DNA from: Chthoniobacter flavus
GTDB lineage: Bacteria; Verrucomicrobiota; Verrucomicrobiia; Chthoniobacterales; Chthoniobacteraceae
Assembly (NCBI GenBank): GCA_945861435.1
Contig: CAMAUX010000015.1
Location: 1-64,000, forward strand
Length of the DNA stretch: 64,000 bases
Reading direction: 5' to 3'
Shown here: positions 40,455 to 51,079 of the stretch, piece after piece
How the letters are laid out: each line of letters starts with the position of its first letter
Position numbering within the stretch: the first letter of the stretch is position 1
Notes under the pieces: generated by a model
Told to the model about the DNA's origin: nothing
Database searches by the model: none
What the model saw: only the letters and a program-made list of their open reading frames with translations
Program-made: the position numbers and the translations under genes

Positions 40455-41732
40455 ATGAGACGACTCCTGTTCTGTATCTGCATCCTCAGCGCAGCCGTTT
40501 CTCTCTCAGCACAGGTGCCGCTCTGGGATCTCGCAAAAGACAGCATCCCCGCAGAACTCAACCACGGCGCCACGCGCACCACCGACGGCACACTGACGAT
40601 TGGTGGCGATAACTATTTCGGCGTTCCGGCCTCGGCTTTCCCAGACCAGAAAAACTTCACGGTCCAGGTCACCGTCTCCTTCCCTGAACTCACCGACGGC
40701 ACGAGTCTTAATGTTCTCCTCAAACAACGCGCGGACGGTGAGGACACAGGCCTCGGTCTCACCTGCATCCACAGCCCAAACTGGAGGGTCTACCGACCCA
40801 TCATCAACGGAATGCACATCGGCGGACTCCGCATGAATTTCCAACCAAACACCCCCTACACCTTCACCGTCGCAGTCCGCAACGGCAGCCCCTCCTATTA
40901 CCTCAACGATGCGCCGGGCGGTCAGTATTTCACGCTGCTGCTACCTAATGACGAACCATTGTGGGTGGGCAAAAAACTTCTTCCACGTGAAGTCCCTTTC
41001 ACCTCCGCCCATGTCTCAGCGCTGAAAGTCTACGGCTCCGACTTCCACTACAAGTCGCCGAAGGAAAAACTGAGCGCCGAACCGCGCGGCGCCATCGCCG
41101 GCAAAAACTGGATGATAGATGCTCCCACCGTCATCGACTCCCGCCGCCCCAAGATCCTCTTCTACGGCGACTCCATCTCCGGCGGTTACCGCCAGCATCT
41201 CCTCCCGGCAATGGAGGGCCGCGTCTACGCCTACCACTGGACGGGCTTCGTCGGCGGCATCGATCCGAAGGTGGACTCGGTCATCAAGCAAGGAGCCGCA
41301 ATCGCCGACTTCCAGCTCATCTTCTTCAACAACGGGCTCCACTCGCTCTCGTGGACCGAGGAAAAAGCCACCGACCAGCAGGTCATCGACACCACGCGCG
41401 CCATTGTCCGCGGTTTCAAGAGCGGTGCGCCCCAAGCGAAATTATTCTGGATCGCCACGACACCACACACCGCCCGTCGCAGCGAACCCGGCAAGCCGGT
41501 GGACGCGCTCGGCGACAAGAACCCGGTGGTGCTCCGCATCAACCGCCTCGCTGAAAAGGTGATGAAAGAGGAAGGGGTGGAGGTGATCGACATGTACACC
41601 CCGCTCGCCGCCAGACTGGAGCTCGCCGCCGGTGATGAATACCACTGGTCCAGCCCCGCCTATCAGATCATCTCCGACGCCATCGTGGCTAAGACGAATG
41701 AAGCCCTGAAGCTCAACGGCCCGGCCAAGTAA
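40455..41732 (+). CDS. SGNH/GDSL hydrolase with N-terminal LamG-like region
   Basis: Signal peptide; RPKILFYGDSISGGYRQHLLPAM; LIFFNNGLHSL. Confidence 0.85.
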   Translation: MRRLLFCICILSAAVSLSAQVPLWDLAKDSIPAELNHGATRTTDGTLTIGGDNYFGVPASAFPDQKNFTVQVTVSFPELTDGTSLNVLLKQRADGEDTGLGLTCIHSPNWRVYRPIINGMHIGGLRMNFQPNTPYTFTVAVRNGSPSYYLNDAPGGQYFTLLLPNDEPLWVGKKLLPREVPFTSAHVSALKVYGSDFHYKSPKEKLSAEPRGAIAGKNWMIDAPTVIDSRRPKILFYGDSISGGYRQHLLPAMEGRVYAYHWTGFVGGIDPKVDSVIKQGAAIADFQLIFFNNGLHSLSWTEEKATDQQVIDTTRAIVRGFKSGAPQAKLFWIATTPHTARRSEPGKPVDALGDKNPVVLRINRLAEKVMKEEGVEVIDMYTPLAARLELAAGDEYHWSSPAYQIISDAIVAKTNEALKLNGPAK

Positions 41733-41986
41733 GCGGCTTCGCGCGGCGGGATGCATCGCTCCCCTCTTCCTCGCGCGTTAGTGCGGCGCAGCTTCGTACA
41801 GCTTGCTAATGACTCCACTGGGATGAGCGCAGCTCACGCGCTACCATTCTCCAATCGTCCTGATAAACCCTGCAGGACCGTACCATTCATCACACCCGCC
41901 CCTGAAGCACTTCCACCGACGCACGCCCGCCACGCCTTTCCTATTACTCAGCATCGGACGTCCCTCCCACCCCGGGATCACCCAGC

Positions 41987-44716
41987 ATGTCTAAAACCCT
42001 TCCCCGCCCGCTGCTCTCCCTCATTGTCCTATGTCCCACGCTTCTTTTTGCAGCGGATGCTCCCCCACCAGCGCTGATGCATGAGCGCCACAAGGCGCTC
42101 CTCGAGACTTATTGCACCGACTGTCACGGCGCGGAAAAGCAGAAGGGGAAGTTCCGCGTGGACACCCTGCCCTTCTCACTGACCGAAGTAAGATCGGCTG
42201 AGAAATGGCAGAAAATTCTCAATGCATTGAACTCCGGCGACATGCCGCCGGACGACGCAAAACAGCTGCCAAAGGACTCAAAGGCGGATTTTCTGGACGA
42301 ACTCTCCACCGTGATGGTGGCGGCCAGACGCAATCTCGGTGACCAACGCGGTGCGATCACGATGCGCAGGCTCAACCGGCGCGAGTACCGAAACACGCTC
42401 AGGGAACTGCTCGGAGTGGAGATCAATGTCAGCGAACTTCCCCCAGACACAAGTTCGGGCGGGTTCGACACGGTCGGGGCAAATCTCTTCATGTCCGGCA
42501 ACCAGTTCGAACAATACCAGTCCCTAGGACGCGAGGCCCTGACGGAGTCTTTCGAGCGACAGACGGCAGCGGCCGTGGAAAAGAAGCAGCGCTACGAGGC
42601 GGAAGCGTGGACACCCATGGTCACCAAATACGTCGCCTATCAAATCGATGCACGGGAGCGGGCCCAGCGCTGGGTGGAGGCCGTAAACGAGGCAGCGGCC
42701 AAGCCTGAGAACAGCGAGATCGTCGCGGCCCTGAAGAAGACATCGAAAAACGACGCCATTTTCCGGCGTCTGTGGGAGAAGATTCCGGGCGCACCCTCCC
42801 CGCGCTCCTTTGGCTTCGACAAGAAGGGGGAAAATGACGCCGACCTTGCGAACGCCGAACTGTCTGCGTCCTGGCTCCCCTACCATCAGTATTACCTGCG
42901 GCAGCCGGCATTAGACACGGGAGCCTATCTAGGCACCCAGACCCAGCATCCATCGGTGATCAACATCAACTACATCGAGATGCTCGTGCCTTTCTCATGG
43001 CCGGTGGGCGAATACGTCGTGCGCGTGCGCATCGCCGCAACCAACGACGCGCCACCCGATCGGCGCTTTCTGGACTTCGGCATCAACGCCCGCTCCAAGG
43101 TGATGAACACCTGCGAGGTCACCGGCACCATGGACGCGCCTCAGATCATCGAATTCCAACTCAGCATGACAAGGGGTAACTCGGTGCGCGAGAACCGCAC
43201 CCTGTTCATCCGAGAGAAGGGCAGCTGGGACGATAATTACGAGGGCGGCCGCAAGCGTGCCGCAGCATTGAAACGCAATGGCATCGGCCCGGAATTCGCC
43301 CTGTGGGTGGACTGGATGGAAATCGAGCGCAAGCCCGATGCCGACAAGCCCAAGCCCCCAGGCATTGCAGCACTCGGCATTCCCTTGGACGATGCCGCGC
43401 CACCTCCCGATGCGGCCGGACTGCGCACCGCGCTGGAGCGCTTTGCCACCGAGGCATTCAGGGGCTCCACGCCACCAGCGCGCCTCATCGACAGGCTGAC
43501 GGCCCTTTATGAAACCCGCAGAAAAGCGGGCGACAAACACAGCGCCGCATTAAAGGAGACCGTGTCCGTTGTTCTCGCCTCCCCGATGTTCCTCTATCTT
43601 GCGGAGCAAAGCGCGCCCGCCGCCGATAATGAATCCGGAGCCAGCACGGCCCGGGAGTCCAGATTACTTTCCGCTCCCGAGCTCGCCGCGCGCCTCTCTT
43701 ATTTCCTGTGGTCCGCCCCCCCGGATTCCATCCTTCGCGAACTCGCTCGCAGCGGAGAACTCATGAAACCCGGGATGCTCGAAGCCCAGGTAGAAAGGCT
43801 CCTCGACGATCCCCGTGCCGAAGGTTTCATCAAGGCATTCGTGCAGCAGTGGCTGGGCATGGAGCGCTTTGACTTTTTTGAAGTGAATCTGGCGCTTTAT
43901 CCCCGCTTTGACTTCGCCACGAAAAACTCCGCCCGGGGTGAAGTCTATGAAACGGTCAAACACCTCATCCGCCAGAACGCGAGCCTGCGCGATCTCTTGA
44001 AGTCAGACTATGTGATGGCCGATCGCGTGTTGGCCCACTTCTACGGCCTCCCGGCGGGAAACGGCCACGGCTATGAGAAGATCGCTCTCCCGAAGGATTC
44101 CCCGCGCGGCGGCTTGCTGGGAATGGCCGCCGTCCAGTTCATGGGTGGCAACGGCGAACGCACCAGCCCGGTGGAGCGCGGAGCATGGGTGCTGCGCAAA
44201 CTGCTTCACGACCCGCCGCCGCCCGCGCCCGCGAATATCCCAGCCATCACGCGCCTTGCGGGAAAGGTCCTCACCACTCAGGAGCGCCTCCGCGCGCACC
44301 AAGAAGAGCCCCAGTGCGCGAGCTGCCATCGCAAGATCGACCCCATCGGATTCGGCTTGGAAAACTTCGACGGCGCCGGCCAGTGGCGCACCGAAGACAG
44401 TTACCAAGCCATCGATGCGAACGGCAAACCTGATCCGAAGACCAAAAAAACGTGGACCATCGAAGCGGCGGCGACTCTTCACAAAGGGCCATCCTTCCAG
44501 ACCTACTTCGAGCTGCGCGATATCATCGCCTCCAAAACTGACGCGTTCTCCAGAGGCTTTAGCGAAGCTCTTCTCGAATACGCCCTCGGCCGCCAGGTCG
44601 GCTTCAAAGACGAACCCCTCCTGAACCAAATGCTCGATAAAGCCCGGACCAAGGACTTCGCCGTTCGCGAATTCATTCACACTCTCGTCGGCAGCCGGGA
44701 GTTCCACACAAAGTAG
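41987..44716 (+). CDS. DUF1587/1592/1588/1585 planctomycete cytochrome-like protein
   Basis: [60 protein letters not shown]. Confidence 0.95.
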   Translation: MSKTLPRPLLSLIVLCPTLLFAADAPPPALMHERHKALLETYCTDCHGAEKQKGKFRVDTLPFSLTEVRSAEKWQKILNALNSGDMPPDDAKQLPKDSKADFLDELSTVMVAARRNLGDQRGAITMRRLNRREYRNTLRELLGVEINVSELPPDTSSGGFDTVGANLFMSGNQFEQYQSLGREALTESFERQTAAAVEKKQRYEAEAWTPMVTKYVAYQIDARERAQRWVEAVNEAAAKPENSEIVAALKKTSKNDAIFRRLWEKIPGAPSPRSFGFDKKGENDADLANAELSASWLPYHQYYLRQPALDTGAYLGTQTQHPSVININYIEMLVPFSWPVGEYVVRVRIAATNDAPPDRRFLDFGINARSKVMNTCEVTGTMDAPQIIEFQLSMTRGNSVRENRTLFIREKGSWDDNYEGGRKRAAALKRNGIGPEFALWVDWMEIERKPDADKPKPPGIAALGIPLDDAAPPPDAAGLRTALERFATEAFRGSTPPARLIDRLTALYETRRKAGDKHSAALKETVSVVLASPMFLYLAEQSAPAADNESGASTARESRLLSAPELAARLSYFLWSAPPDSILRELARSGELMKPGMLEAQVERLLDDPRAEGFIKAFVQQWLGMERFDFFEVNLALYPRFDFATKNSARGEVYETVKHLIRQNASLRDLLKSDYVMADRVLAHFYGLPAGNGHGYEKIALPKDSPRGGLLGMAAVQFMGGNGERTSPVERGAWVLRKLLHDPPPPAPANIPAITRLAGKVLTTQERLRAHQEEPQCASCHRKIDPIGFGLENFDGAGQWRTEDSYQAIDANGKPDPKTKKTWTIEAAATLHKGPSFQTYFELRDIIASKTDAFSRGFSEALLEYALGRQVGFKDEPLLNQMLDKARTKDFAVREFIHTLVGSREFHTK

Positions 44717-44739
44717 CCACCCCCGATTCAGCAACGCTC

Positions 44740-46038
44740 ATGCAAAACCAAATCGCCCGCCGGCAATTCCTGCGCTCCAGCACAGCCCTCATTGCATTGC
44801 CTTTTCTGGAGTCCCTCGGCTTCCGCCGCTTCGCTTCGGCAGCCTCCGCGGTTGCCCCGCCCAAGCGTCTTATCTTTCTCGGCTTCGGATGGGGAATCAC
44901 CACCGAAACATGGTTTCCGGACATCAAGCATCCCGGCGCCGACTACACCCTGCCGGAGGGCCTCCAACCGCTTGCCCGCCACAAGGCCGACTTCTCCATC
45001 GTGCAGGGGCTTTGGAATAAATACTCCGACCAAGGACACGCAGGCAGCACCTACTGGCTCACCGGGGCGAACCGTTTTGCTGAGCCAGGACAGAACTCCC
45101 ACAACAGCATCTCGGCTGACCAAGTCGCTGCAGCGCAGCTCGGCATGAACACGCGCTTCGCTTCCATCCAGCTCAACGGCGGCGAGCCCAACGCCGAATC
45201 CTCCGGACACGGCCCGGGACTTTCCATGGCATGGAACATCTCGGGAAAGCCTGTCGCCGGCGAGAACGGCCCGGTGGCCGCGTATCATCGTCTTTTCTCC
45301 AAGGACACCACCCCCATTGAGCAACAGAAAGCCATGCTCGCGCAGAAGCGCAGCGTGCTGGACACGGTGCTCGAGAACGCAAGGGACCTGCAACGAGGCA
45401 TCGGCAGGGAGGACGCCGCCAAGCTCGAGGAGTATTTCCAGGGAATCCGCGACATCGAGACGCGCCTCAGCAAGGACGAGAAATGGATCGGCGTGCAACA
45501 ACCCAATGCCCCCATTCCAGAGCCTCAACAGGGCTTGGCCGGCAAGGAGGAGATCAAGATCATGTACGACATCCTGCTCGCGGCCATCCAGACCGACAGC
45601 ACACGCGTCCTGACTTACAGGCAGCCCGTGAGCACGTTACTCACCAGCATCGGCATCAAAGTCGCCCCTCACGACATGAGCCACTATCACTCCACTCTGG
45701 GGGAGAAACTCGACGCCTCAAAACAACGCGACCTCGTGCAAAGCGAACTCCTCGCCGGCCTCATCGACAAACTCAAGGCCGCGAAGGAATCAGACGGCTC
45801 GCGCCTGTTCGACCACGTCGCCCTGGCCTACGGCAGCAACCTCCGCACAGAGCACAACCTCGACAACTGCCCCACCCTTCTCACCGGCGGCGGCGCCGGA
45901 ATCAAACTGGGCCACAACATCGTCGCGGCCAAGGACACCCCGCTCTCCAATGCGTGGCTCACCCTTCTCCATGGCATCGGCGTAAAAGCCGAACGCCATG
46001 GCGACAGCACCGGAGTCCTCAAGGAACTCATCGCCTAA
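44740..46038 (+). CDS. DUF1552 domain protein
   Basis: ARRQFLRSSTALIALPFLESLGFRRFA, Planctomycete DUF1552 architecture downstream of DUF1592 partner. Confidence 0.93.
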   Translation: MQNQIARRQFLRSSTALIALPFLESLGFRRFASAASAVAPPKRLIFLGFGWGITTETWFPDIKHPGADYTLPEGLQPLARHKADFSIVQGLWNKYSDQGHAGSTYWLTGANRFAEPGQNSHNSISADQVAAAQLGMNTRFASIQLNGGEPNAESSGHGPGLSMAWNISGKPVAGENGPVAAYHRLFSKDTTPIEQQKAMLAQKRSVLDTVLENARDLQRGIGREDAAKLEEYFQGIRDIETRLSKDEKWIGVQQPNAPIPEPQQGLAGKEEIKIMYDILLAAIQTDSTRVLTYRQPVSTLLTSIGIKVAPHDMSHYHSTLGEKLDASKQRDLVQSELLAGLIDKLKAAKESDGSRLFDHVALAYGSNLRTEHNLDNCPTLLTGGGAGIKLGHNIVAAKDTPLSNAWLTLLHGIGVKAERHGDSTGVLKELIA

Positions 46039-46153
46039 GAGGCACAAGTATCACAGGGCGCCACACGTCCCAGCCCGTCGCAAGGGATGGTTCGGATGGC
46101 ACTTAGATTGGAGGCTTCGCCGTGACTTTTGGTACCACGCCTGCGACCAGTGA

Positions 46154-46184
46154 AGCCGATAGAGACAGGCAAACTTCCTCGATG
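46154..46184 (+). repeat. 31-bp repeat R copy 1 (empty-site configuration)
   Basis: AGCCGATAGAGACAGGCAAACTTCCTCGATG, flanked GTGA...CTTTGTTGGCTC. Confidence 0.9.
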
Positions 46185-46451
46185 CTTTGTTGGCTCTGAC
46201 CTTGCGCACCGCTTCCACGCTCTCCACGCGGTAGCCTTCGCTTTCATACAGGGGTCGGAGTTGGATTCGCATTCACTCCAATCCCCCAACGAAGGCTGCC
46301 GCCTCCATCTCTTTTCACTGCGAAGACGGTAAAGCGCCGGATTTCTTCCCGATAAATCTCTCCATAGAAACTGTAGAAGCGCCACTTCGGCTCCGCTTTT
46401 GCTTTCCGATAGAGCGCAATTTGAAGCTTTCGAATTTTACTCGGCGTTCCT
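46175..46451 (-). pseudogene. Degenerate group II intron reverse transcriptase/maturase, N-terminal fragments
   Basis: Minus: GTPSKIRKLQIALYRKAKAEPKWRFYSFYGEIYREE, then shifted frame VEAVRKVRANKAS; both resemble the N-terminus of group II RTs, with intervening insertion/frameshift. Confidence 0.7.
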
Positions 46452-46787
46452 ATCTCCGCTTGCGCGGAGCCATCGCCAGATCCTTCGCTTTGTCGCTAGA
46501 ATAAAAGCACTGCCGCTTCGCTCCTCGTGGGTTGTAGTGTCCCACAGATCAACGCTCCTACCAGCGGCTCCGACTTCTGCTCCGGCCCGTTCGCTCTCAC
46601 CTGCGTACAGGCTTGAAACGGCGGTTGAGGCATCTGCCCCTATGCCCCCCGCCCGAGCAGATCTCCCGGATGATCTCGGTGCCATTTCCAACCATGCCGT
46701 CCACGAATACGCCGTCAGGGGTTGCGTCAGCCGGACAGTTGCTCTTGGGCTGACTTCGCTGGCGTTGATGCTTCGCTCCCTACGTGA

Positions 46788-46818
46788 AGCCGATAGGGAC
46801 AGGCAAACTTCCTCGATG
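46788..46818 (+). repeat. 31-bp repeat R copy 2
   Basis: AGCCGATAGGGACAGGCAAACTTCCTCGATG. Confidence 0.95.
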
Positions 46819-46889
46819 ACCCGCATGGAGATCCCCGCCAACGAGGTCGTCCCGCGCGGCGAATACATCCGGCTCATGGGCGACCTCAT
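46819..46889 (+). other. 71-bp captured fragment identical to 56903-56973 inside a DUF1552 CDS
   Basis: ACCCGCATGGAGATCCCCGCC...CTCATGGGCGACCTCAT, 71/71 by eye, exactly bracketed by R copies 2 and 3. Confidence 0.95.
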
Positions 46890-46920
46890 AGCCGATAGGG
46901 ACAGGCAAACTTCCTCGATG
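46890..46920 (+). repeat. 31-bp repeat R copy 3
   Basis: AGCCGATAGGGACAGGCAAACTTCCTCGATG followed by CTTTGTTGGCTC. Confidence 0.95.
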
Positions 46921-47332
46921 CTTTGTTGGCTCACCGACAGGCATCGGCTCGGCTGGCTCTGAGAGGAAGTTTTCGACGCTCATCTGTGGTTCATTTTCAT
47001 TACGGCCTGGCTGTCTTGGATCGGTTGCTCTCCACCCCGCCTCACGGCGACGCAGTTACCGACCCATCAGTGCCGCATACAGCCCACTCGGCAGACGGGA
47101 CTTTCACCCGCTTGAGCACCGCATTCACCGGCGCACGCCTGTCCCTATTGGCTCTATCCGCGACAATACCACCGCCCTCCCCCACCCCCATTCCCAGTCA
47201 GCCTTGAGCGCGACACCCACGAGGTCTTCTGCTACCAAACACCCGCGCATTCGCCCAAGGACTCCGTCCACAAATGCGCCTCGCACGAACCCGCAGCCCA
47301 CCCCTCAGCAACCTCCCCACCCCTCCACAACC

Positions 47333-48208
47333 ATGCGCCTGTCCCCCCTCCTCCTCACCGCCCTCACCCTCGCACTCCTTCCGGAAACCACCTTCGCACA
47401 GTCCGTCCGCAGCAACATCGCCTACGTCGACAACGGCCACACCCGACACGTCCTCGACATCCACCACTCCGCCGACCCCGGTGCCAACAAGCCCGTCGTC
47501 TTCTGGATTCACGGCGGCGGCTGGCAGGGCGGCGACAAATCCGACGTCCAGGCCAAGCCCGACTGGTTCGCATCTCAAGGCTTCGTCTTCGTCTCCACCA
47601 ATTACCGACTTCTCCCCGAAGTGGACATGGAGACCCTCACCCGCGATGTCGCCAAGGCCCTCGGCTGGGTCCACAAAAACATCCGCCAATACGGCGGCAA
47701 CCCAGACCGGATCCTCGTCGGCGGACACTCCGCCGGAGCTCAACTCGCCGCACTCCTTTGCTCCGACCAGCGCTATGCCGAAACCGAAGGCGTCTCGCTC
47801 AAACACCTCATCGGCTGCATCCCCGTCGACGGCGACACCTACGACATCCCCGCCATCATCGAAACGGCGGAAACCCGGCGGCGCGTCCATCAACAACCCC
47901 AGCCCAAATTCGGTCACCGAGAGAAGTTCGGCAACACCCCCGAGAAACACGCCGATTTCTCCGCTGTCACCCACATCAAAGCGGGCAAGAACATCCCGCC
48001 CTTCCTCATCCTTTACGTCGCGAACCATCCCGATAACTCCGCCCAGGCAGCGCGCCTCGCCTCCTGCCTCAAGGACGCCAGTGTCCCCGTTTCCCTCTTC
48101 GCTGGAAAAGACACCGACCACGTGAAACTCAACAACCTGCTTGGCACACCCAGCGACACCGCCACCGCCGCCCTCGACACCTTCCTCACTCCCCTCCTCA
48201 CTCCCTGA
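47333..48208 (+). CDS. Secreted alpha/beta hydrolase (esterase/carboxylesterase-like)
   Basis: [31 protein letters not shown]. Confidence 0.92.
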   Translation: MRLSPLLLTALTLALLPETTFAQSVRSNIAYVDNGHTRHVLDIHHSADPGANKPVVFWIHGGGWQGGDKSDVQAKPDWFASQGFVFVSTNYRLLPEVDMETLTRDVAKALGWVHKNIRQYGGNPDRILVGGHSAGAQLAALLCSDQRYAETEGVSLKHLIGCIPVDGDTYDIPAIIETAETRRRVHQQPQPKFGHREKFGNTPEKHADFSAVTHIKAGKNIPPFLILYVANHPDNSAQAARLASCLKDASVPVSLFAGKDTDHVKLNNLLGTPSDTATAALDTFLTPLLTP

Positions 48209-48378
48209 ATTGTTCACCGCCCTGCCGTCACTCGGCCGACGCCAGCGCCAGAGCCATTTCACAACCTTTATTCCCCGTCGCGGATCTCTGGGGATTGCGC
48301 TCCGGCGCAGAAACTTCACCCTTCAATCGGTGTTCGTTGCCTGATCTCCCAGCGCCTCGACAAACCTTCCCACCCACC

Positions 48379-50064
48379 ATGCCCCCCCTCCTGCTCCGCG
48401 TCGCCGCCCCCCTGCTTTTCCTGCTCCCGCTCACCCTTCTACGTGCAGCGGATGCCAAGCGCCCCAACATCCTCCTCGCATTCGCCGATGACTGGGGCCG
48501 CCATGCCAGCGCCTATGCGGCTCTCGACGGGCCGGGCACCGTCAACGACCTCGTCCAAACCCCCGCCTTCGACCGCATCGCACGCGAAGGCGTCCTCTTC
48601 CGGCGCGCCTTTGTTTCCTCTCCCAGTTGCACCCCATGCAGGAGCGCCCTTCTTTCTGGCCAGCACTTCTGGCGTGCCGGCCGCGGCGCCATTCTGCAAG
48701 GGGCAGTGTGGGATCCCGCCATCCCTGCCTACCCGCTCCTGCTCGATCAGGCCGGTTATCACCTTGGAAAAATGTACAAGGTCTGGAGTCCTGGAACACC
48801 CGCCGACGCCCCCTACGGTGGGCAGAAGCACGCCTATGAAAAGGCTGGCCGCCGGTTCAACAACTTCTCCGAGAACGTCACCGCGCTCGTCGCCAAGGGC
48901 GTGGCACTCGACGCCGCCAAGGCCGAGATCCTCGCGGAAGTCGCCGCCAACTTCGACGCCTTTCTCGCCGCTCGAAAACCCGACCAACCCTTCTGCTTCT
49001 GGTTCGGCCCCACCAACACCCACCGCAAATGGGTGCGCGGTTCCGGCAAAGCCCTCTGGGGACTCGACCCCGACAAGCTCAAGGGAAAGATGCCCGCCTT
49101 CCTCCCCGACGTCCCCGAGGTGCGCGAAGACCTCGCTGATTACCTCGGCGAAGCCATGGCCTTCGACACCGCCGTCGGCCTCCTCATGAAACGCCTCGAG
49201 GCCATCGGAGAACTCGACCAAACCCTCGTCGCCATGAGCGGCGATCACGGCGCCCCCGGATTCCCCCATGGCAAATGCAACCTCTACGACTTCGGCACCG
49301 GCGTCTCCCTCGCCCTGCGCTGGGGCTCCGCAAAAGGCGGCCGCGTCCTCGACGACCTCGCCTCCATCCCCGACCTCGCCCCCACCTTCCTCGAGGCAGC
49401 GGGCGTCGCCGTTCCCGCAAACATGACCGCCCACAGCCTTGTGCCCCTCCTCCAAAGCGCCCAGTCCGGCCAGGTCGATCCCAAGCGCGATGCCGTCTTC
49501 ACCGGACGCGAACGCCATGTGGAAAACGCCCGCGACGGTTTCCTGCCTTACCCGCAGCGCGCCATCCGCACCCACGACTTCCTTTACGTGCTCAACTTCC
49601 ATCCCGAACGCTGGCCCATGGGCGAACCCTACCGACTCGGCGGCCCCAATCCACCCTCCGCCAAAGAACTCACCGAGGACACGCGCGTGACCCTCAGCGA
49701 CATGGATTCCAGCCCCACCAAGGCCTGGCTCATCGCCATGCGCAAGGACCCGCGCTGGAGCCCGTATTACGACCGCGTCTTCGCGCTACGTCCTCGAGAG
49801 GAACTCTACGACCTCAAGAAAGACCCGCACCAGGTCCACAACATCGCGGCAGACCCCGCATACACCGCCACACGCGCAGCCCTCGAAAAGCGGCTCATGG
49901 ACGAACTTCATCGCACTGGCGATCCGCGCGTGGTCGAAGACGGCCGCTTCTTCGAAACCCCTCCCATGGCTGGTCCGCTTGCAACTCGGCCGAAAAGTCC
50001 ATCCCCCGAAGCTCTGCGCGACGACGCCAACGGCTCTCCCAAAAAAGCCACCCCGCAGTCGTAA
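48379..50064 (+). CDS. Sulfatase (Cys-type)
   Basis: RPNILLAFADDWGRHASAY, SSPSCTPCRSALLSGQ (formylglycine motif CxPxR), MSGDHGAPGFPHGK. Confidence 0.94.
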   Translation: MPPLLLRVAAPLLFLLPLTLLRAADAKRPNILLAFADDWGRHASAYAALDGPGTVNDLVQTPAFDRIAREGVLFRRAFVSSPSCTPCRSALLSGQHFWRAGRGAILQGAVWDPAIPAYPLLLDQAGYHLGKMYKVWSPGTPADAPYGGQKHAYEKAGRRFNNFSENVTALVAKGVALDAAKAEILAEVAANFDAFLAARKPDQPFCFWFGPTNTHRKWVRGSGKALWGLDPDKLKGKMPAFLPDVPEVREDLADYLGEAMAFDTAVGLLMKRLEAIGELDQTLVAMSGDHGAPGFPHGKCNLYDFGTGVSLALRWGSAKGGRVLDDLASIPDLAPTFLEAAGVAVPANMTAHSLVPLLQSAQSGQVDPKRDAVFTGRERHVENARDGFLPYPQRAIRTHDFLYVLNFHPERWPMGEPYRLGGPNPPSAKELTEDTRVTLSDMDSSPTKAWLIAMRKDPRWSPYYDRVFALRPREELYDLKKDPHQVHNIAADPAYTATRAALEKRLMDELHRTGDPRVVEDGRFFETPPMAGPLATRPKSPSPEALRDDANGSPKKATPQS

Positions 50065-50257
50065 AACCACAAACCCAGCCTCAAAGCCTCGCAGACATCC
50101 CCCCACTCCGCAGCGCTGCAAGTGGTCCTCGCCCAGACCGAGCGTCCCTCAAAGATCTCATCGGCCACCCGGAAGCCTCGGCGAACCTGCTTCATCGGTG
50201 ACAACCCACGCTCAATGTTTCAAATCCCTTGAACTCGTGCAGACGCCGGCAAGGAAG

Positions 50258-50376
50258 CCGCCTGCAACGCCTGCAAGGGACACAACGCCTGCAAGGGACC
50301 AACGCCTGCAAGGGTCAGGCATAATCACGGTCAACGCCTGCAAGAACGCCTGCAAGGGACAGGCATAATCACGGTA
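50258..50376 (+). repeat. Array of full and truncated AACGCCTGCAAGGGACAGGCATAATCACGGT units (REP-like)
   Basis: Five units of differing length; GCCTG-CAAGGGA-CAGGC can form a hairpin. Confidence 0.85.
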
Positions 50377-50510
50377 GGACCGCACAGATCCCATCAATGG
50401 CCACCGAGTGGAGGGCATCGATCGTGCCTCCTTGAGGGAGCACCTCCTTTGGCTTGGCTGCGCGCTTGGCCACCCTGTTTGCGTCTGCCGCTGGAAGCGG
50501 CTTTAAGGGC

Positions 50511-50541
50511 GGCTTCAAGGGACAGGCAGTTTATTAAAGCT
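50511..50541 (+). repeat. 31-bp repeat R' copy 1
   Basis: GGCTTCAAGGGACAGGCAGTTTATTAAAGCT. Confidence 0.95.
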
Positions 50542-50744
50542 TCGAGGAGCGCCTGCGCGTCATGCGCGCGATCGGCAATCATGCTGAAGCCGAAAAATTG
50601 CGGGAACGGTTCCTGCGGAGGATGTGGAGTTTGAGTGCGTTCATGCAGGCGGTGAAGCAGCGCTTCAGCCTGTGGTTGAACACACGCGATGGGCGCGCCG
50701 GGACGCTCTGGGAGGGACGCTTCAAGAGCGTGCTCGTGGAGGGG
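50542..50744 (+). pseudogene. RAYT gene fragment 1 (203 bp, matches 51450-51652)
   Basis: LEERLRVMRAIGNHAEAEKLRERFLRRMWSLSAFMQAVKQRF... same sequence as the full-length RAYT, a few mismatches. Confidence 0.95.
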
Positions 50745-50745
50745 C

Positions 50746-50776
50746 GGCTTCAAGGGACAGGCAGTTTATCAAAGCT
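50746..50776 (+). repeat. 31-bp repeat R' copy 2
   Basis: GGCTTCAAGGGACAGGCAGTTTATCAAAGCT. Confidence 0.95.
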
Positions 50777-51075
50777 TCGAGGAGCGCCTGCGCGTCATGC
50801 GCGCGATCGGCAATCATGCTGGAGCCGAAAAATTGCGGGAACGGTTCCTGCGGAGGATGTGGAGTTTGAGTGCGTTCATGCAGGCGGTGAAGCAGCGCTT
50901 CAGCCAGTGGTTGAACACACGCGATGGGCGCGCCGGGACGCTCTGGGAGGGACGCTTCAAGAGCGTGCTCGTGGAGGGGACCGCGCGGACGCTTGCGACC
51001 ATGGCGGCCTATATTGATCTCAACCCGGTCCGCGCGGGGATCGTGGGCGAACCGGGCCTTTATCGATGAAGCGGG
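50777..51075 (+). pseudogene. RAYT gene fragment 2 (299 bp, matches 51450-51748)
   Basis: Same left breakpoint as fragment 1, longer right end (to ...EPGLYR). Confidence 0.95.
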
Positions 51076-51079
51076 AAGC

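Larger units (their letters stand above)
46140..47136 (-). ncRNA. Group II intron copy B, degenerate mosaic (5' end at 47136; 3' end not identified)
   Basis: Minus: CCAATAGGGACAGGC|GTGCGCCGGTGAATGCGGTGCTCAAGCGGGTGAAAGTCCCG...; contains RT remnant and captured DUF1552 fragment. Confidence 0.7.

Noticed and set aside
46399-46962. 187-aa plus-strand ORF in the mosaic
   Set aside because: Crosses the intron remnant, R repeats and captured fragment; no coherent protein.
46923-47207. Conserved-looking small ORF ([14 protein letters not shown]...[14 protein letters not shown]), also at 3..203
   Set aside because: Conservation is explained by group II intron domain I on the opposite strand, not by protein coding.
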